Of a DNA stretch of 6,307 nt, positions 5,277 through 6,307 are shown piece by piece. Numbering within the stretch: the stretch's first letter is position 1; each line of letters opens with the position of its first letter. This stretch comes from Burkholderiaceae bacterium. GTDB taxonomy: Bacteria; Pseudomonadota; Gammaproteobacteria; Burkholderiales; Burkholderiaceae_D. The DNA lies in the NCBI GenBank assembly GCA_014379395.1, contig JACMLV010000294.1, positions 1-6,307 on the forward strand, in the 5' to 3' direction. Position numbers and translations under genes: made by a program. The notes under the pieces are model-generated. The model searched no databases, had not been told where the DNA came from, and saw only the letters and a program-made list of their open reading frames with translations.

Positions 5277-5573
5277 ATGGCGCCTGTTTTCCGCGTGACG
5301 ATCGAACCGCAAGGCTGGCAATTCGAGGCCGACTTTGACGTTCCCCTGTTGACGGCCGCCGAGCGCGCCGGCCTGCGCCTGCCCAGTTCCTGCCGCAACG
5401 GCACTTGCCGCACCTGCCTGTGCCGCCTGCGCGCGGGCCAGGTCGGCTATCGCATCGAATGGCCCGGCTTGAGCGCGGAGGAAAAGCGCGACGGCTATAT
5501 CCTGCCCTGCGTGGCGCTGGCGCAATCGGACTTGACGCTGGAGGCGGGCGCGGCGCGGCGATCGCCCGCTTAA
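5277..5573 (+). CDS. Plant-type [2Fe-2S] ferredoxin
   Basis: A 98-residue soluble ferredoxin of the fer2 fold. The cluster ligands are C39-x4-C44-x2-C47 and C78 in the order and spacing of plant-type ferredoxins, with SSCRNGTCRTC around the first three and ILPC at the fourth. C49 is an extra cysteine close to the cluster loop. It would carry single electrons in the cytoplasm; no reductase or oxygenase partner is encoded beside it, so the pathway is unknown. ATG at 5277 is chosen because the fold begins at once (FRVTIEPQG). The ribosome site is weak (GAAAG at 5265-5269). Upstream, TGC-TACATT (5224-5232) resembles an extended -10, and GGCGG/CCGCC (5234-5238, 5243-5247) forms a small hairpin in the leader. 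Its stop shares the bases TTAA with the convergent gene. Confidence 0.9.
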   Translation: MAPVFRVTIEPQGWQFEADFDVPLLTAAERAGLRLPSSCRNGTCRTCLCRLRAGQVGYRIEWPGLSAEEKRDGYILPCVALAQSDLTLEAGAARRSPA

Positions 5574-5905
5574 GCGGCCGGGTCGGACGGGGCCGCGCCG
5601 GCGTCGTTGCCGCGCAGGCGGCGCAGCAGGCTTTCGACGCTGTCGCTGAGCGGCAGGCCGTGCTGGCGCAGCAGTTGCACATGCAGCACCAGGTTTTCCA
5701 GCACCAGCTTGGCGGCCACCGCCAGCAGCGTCAGGTTGCGGTCCTCCTCGGTGAAGCCGGCCATCGCATCGGCCATCTCGCACAGGTGGTTGGCGATCAG
5801 GTCGCGCAACTCCGGTTCGTCGAACGGCAGGTCGGCGAAATCGATCGGGTCGGCCAGCTCGACTTCCTGCATCAGCGCGGCCAGTTGTTGGGGGGTAATC
5901 GACAT
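5570..5905 (-). CDS. Hypothetical protein, 111 residues, helical and acidic
   Basis: I do not recognise this family. The protein begins MSITPQQLAALMQEVELADP, is rich in Leu, Ala, Asp and Glu, and contains no membrane segment, signal peptide, cysteine pair or catalytic motif that I can name. There is one Cys. The stretch from about residue 30 to 95 should be mostly helical (ELRDLIANHLCEMADAM, NLTLLAVAAKLVLENLVLH), and the last 15 residues are Ala/Pro/Asp-rich and probably disordered. The start at 5905 has CCGGAG nine bases upstream. Base composition and codon use match the surrounding genes, which supports a real gene. It is convergent with the ferredoxin (four-base overlap of the stop regions) and divergent from the HD-GYP gene. 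Confidence 0.72.
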   Translation of the reverse strand: MSITPQQLAALMQEVELADPIDFADLPFDEPELRDLIANHLCEMADAMAGFTEEDRNLTLLAVAAKLVLENLVLHVQLLRQHGLPLSDSVESLLRRLRGNDAGAAPSDPAA

Positions 5906-5974
5906 GGGGCGGCTCCGGTGGTTGAACCGCCATAGTAGGGCATAGCGGCGCGCCTTGACCAGCTTGGACTTGGC

Positions 5975-6005
5975 TTGGCGGGGCGGGCAATGGGTTTGCT
6001 ATAAT
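5975..6005 (+). promoter_or_regulatory. Extended -10 promoter of the HD-GYP gene
   Basis: A perfect TATAAT at 6000-6005 is preceded by TGC (5997-5999), making an extended -10. TTGGCG at 5975-5980 is a possible -35 with a rather long 19-base spacer. Transcription would start about 30 bases before the ATG at 6044. Confidence 0.6.
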
Positions 6006-6043
6006 GGCAATTTTCAGCCGGCATCCCGTTCCGAAATAAAAGC

Positions 6044-6307
6044 ATGTTGAAGAAAATCGATTCCTCGCAATTAAAACTGGGCATGTATATCCATGACCTC
6101 AGTTGCGACTGGATGACGCATCCTTTTGTGCGCAACCGTTTTCTGATCACGCGCGACGACGAGATCCGCAAGATCGTCCAGGCCGGCATTCGCGGGGTCG
6201 TGATCGACAGCGCCAAGGGCGGCGATGTGCGCGACGCGCCGACCCTGGCCGAGGCCGAGGCGGCCACCGAGCGCGAGCTGGTGGCGCTGGTCTGCGCGCC
6301 CGCGATC
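6044..6307 (+). CDS. HD-GYP c-di-GMP phosphodiesterase, N-terminal part
   Basis: The reading frame is open from ATG 6044 to the window end (88 codons), so the gene is cut by the window, not broken. The visible part matches the DUF3391 domain found at the N-terminus of many HD-GYP phosphodiesterases. Its motifs are QLKLGMYIHDL near residue 9, DWMTHPFVRNRFLIT, and an IRGVVIDSAKGGDV strand near 49-62, followed by an acidic Ala/Glu-rich linker. The catalytic HD-GYP domain, which would hydrolyse cyclic di-GMP and so affect motility and biofilm behaviour, is expected beyond the window and is inferred. The ribosome site before the ATG is weak (AAATAAAAG). Confidence 0.8.
   Translation, partial: MLKKIDSSQLKLGMYIHDLSCDWMTHPFVRNRFLITRDDEIRKIVQAGIRGVVIDSAKGGDVRDAPTLAEAEAATERELVALVCAPAI

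Noticed and set aside
5955..5960. TTGACC as -35 for the HD-GYP promoter
   Set aside because: It lies 39 bases from the TATAAT, far outside the normal 16-19 base spacing.

Overview
The window looks like chromosome of a high-GC Burkholderiales bacterium, most likely Oxalobacteraceae (the Massilia / Duganella / Janthinobacterium group). This is inferred from the GC-rich codon usage, the betaproteobacterial style of the Rieske protein and membrane-anchored cytochrome c, the bioC neighbourhood, and a DUF3391-type HD-GYP start. No single base proves the genus.

Layout from left to right. Positions 1-178 are the 3' end of a group II intron: the last 29 codons of its reverse transcriptase/maturase, then RNA domains V and VI, ending near 178. 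Next comes a membrane-anchored monohaem cytochrome c5-type protein on the minus strand (235-750) with its own promoter. A tRNA-Arg(CCG) gene on the plus strand (939-1014) is followed closely by a two-gene biotin unit: a short BioH-like alpha/beta hydrolase (1137-1781) overlapping bioC (1774-2535). A strong hairpin at 2531-2568 separates bioC from a convergent minus-strand gene for a secreted single-Cache-domain protein (2575-3042). Upstream of that, also on the minus strand, are a stand-alone Rieske iron-sulfur subunit (petA-like, 3172-3783), a 330-base stretch without a gene, and a bestrophin-family membrane protein (4114-5055). On the plus strand a plant-type [2Fe-2S] ferredoxin (5277-5573) runs stop-to-stop into an unrecognised 111-residue protein on the minus strand (5570-5905). 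The window ends inside the first 88 codons of a DUF3391/HD-GYP c-di-GMP phosphodiesterase (from 6044) with a good extended -10 promoter.

Functionally these are mostly small housekeeping units, not one system. BioH-like protein plus BioC would make and release the pimeloyl-ACP precursor of biotin. Cytochrome c, the Rieske protein and the ferredoxin are separate electron carriers without visible operon linkage. I see no defence system, CRISPR array, toxin-antitoxin pair or phage module. The points most worth checking are the group II intron end, the Rieske gene without petB/petC beside it, the unusually short BioH-like esterase, and an arginine-rich 19-codon reading frame whose stop overlaps the bestrophin start.
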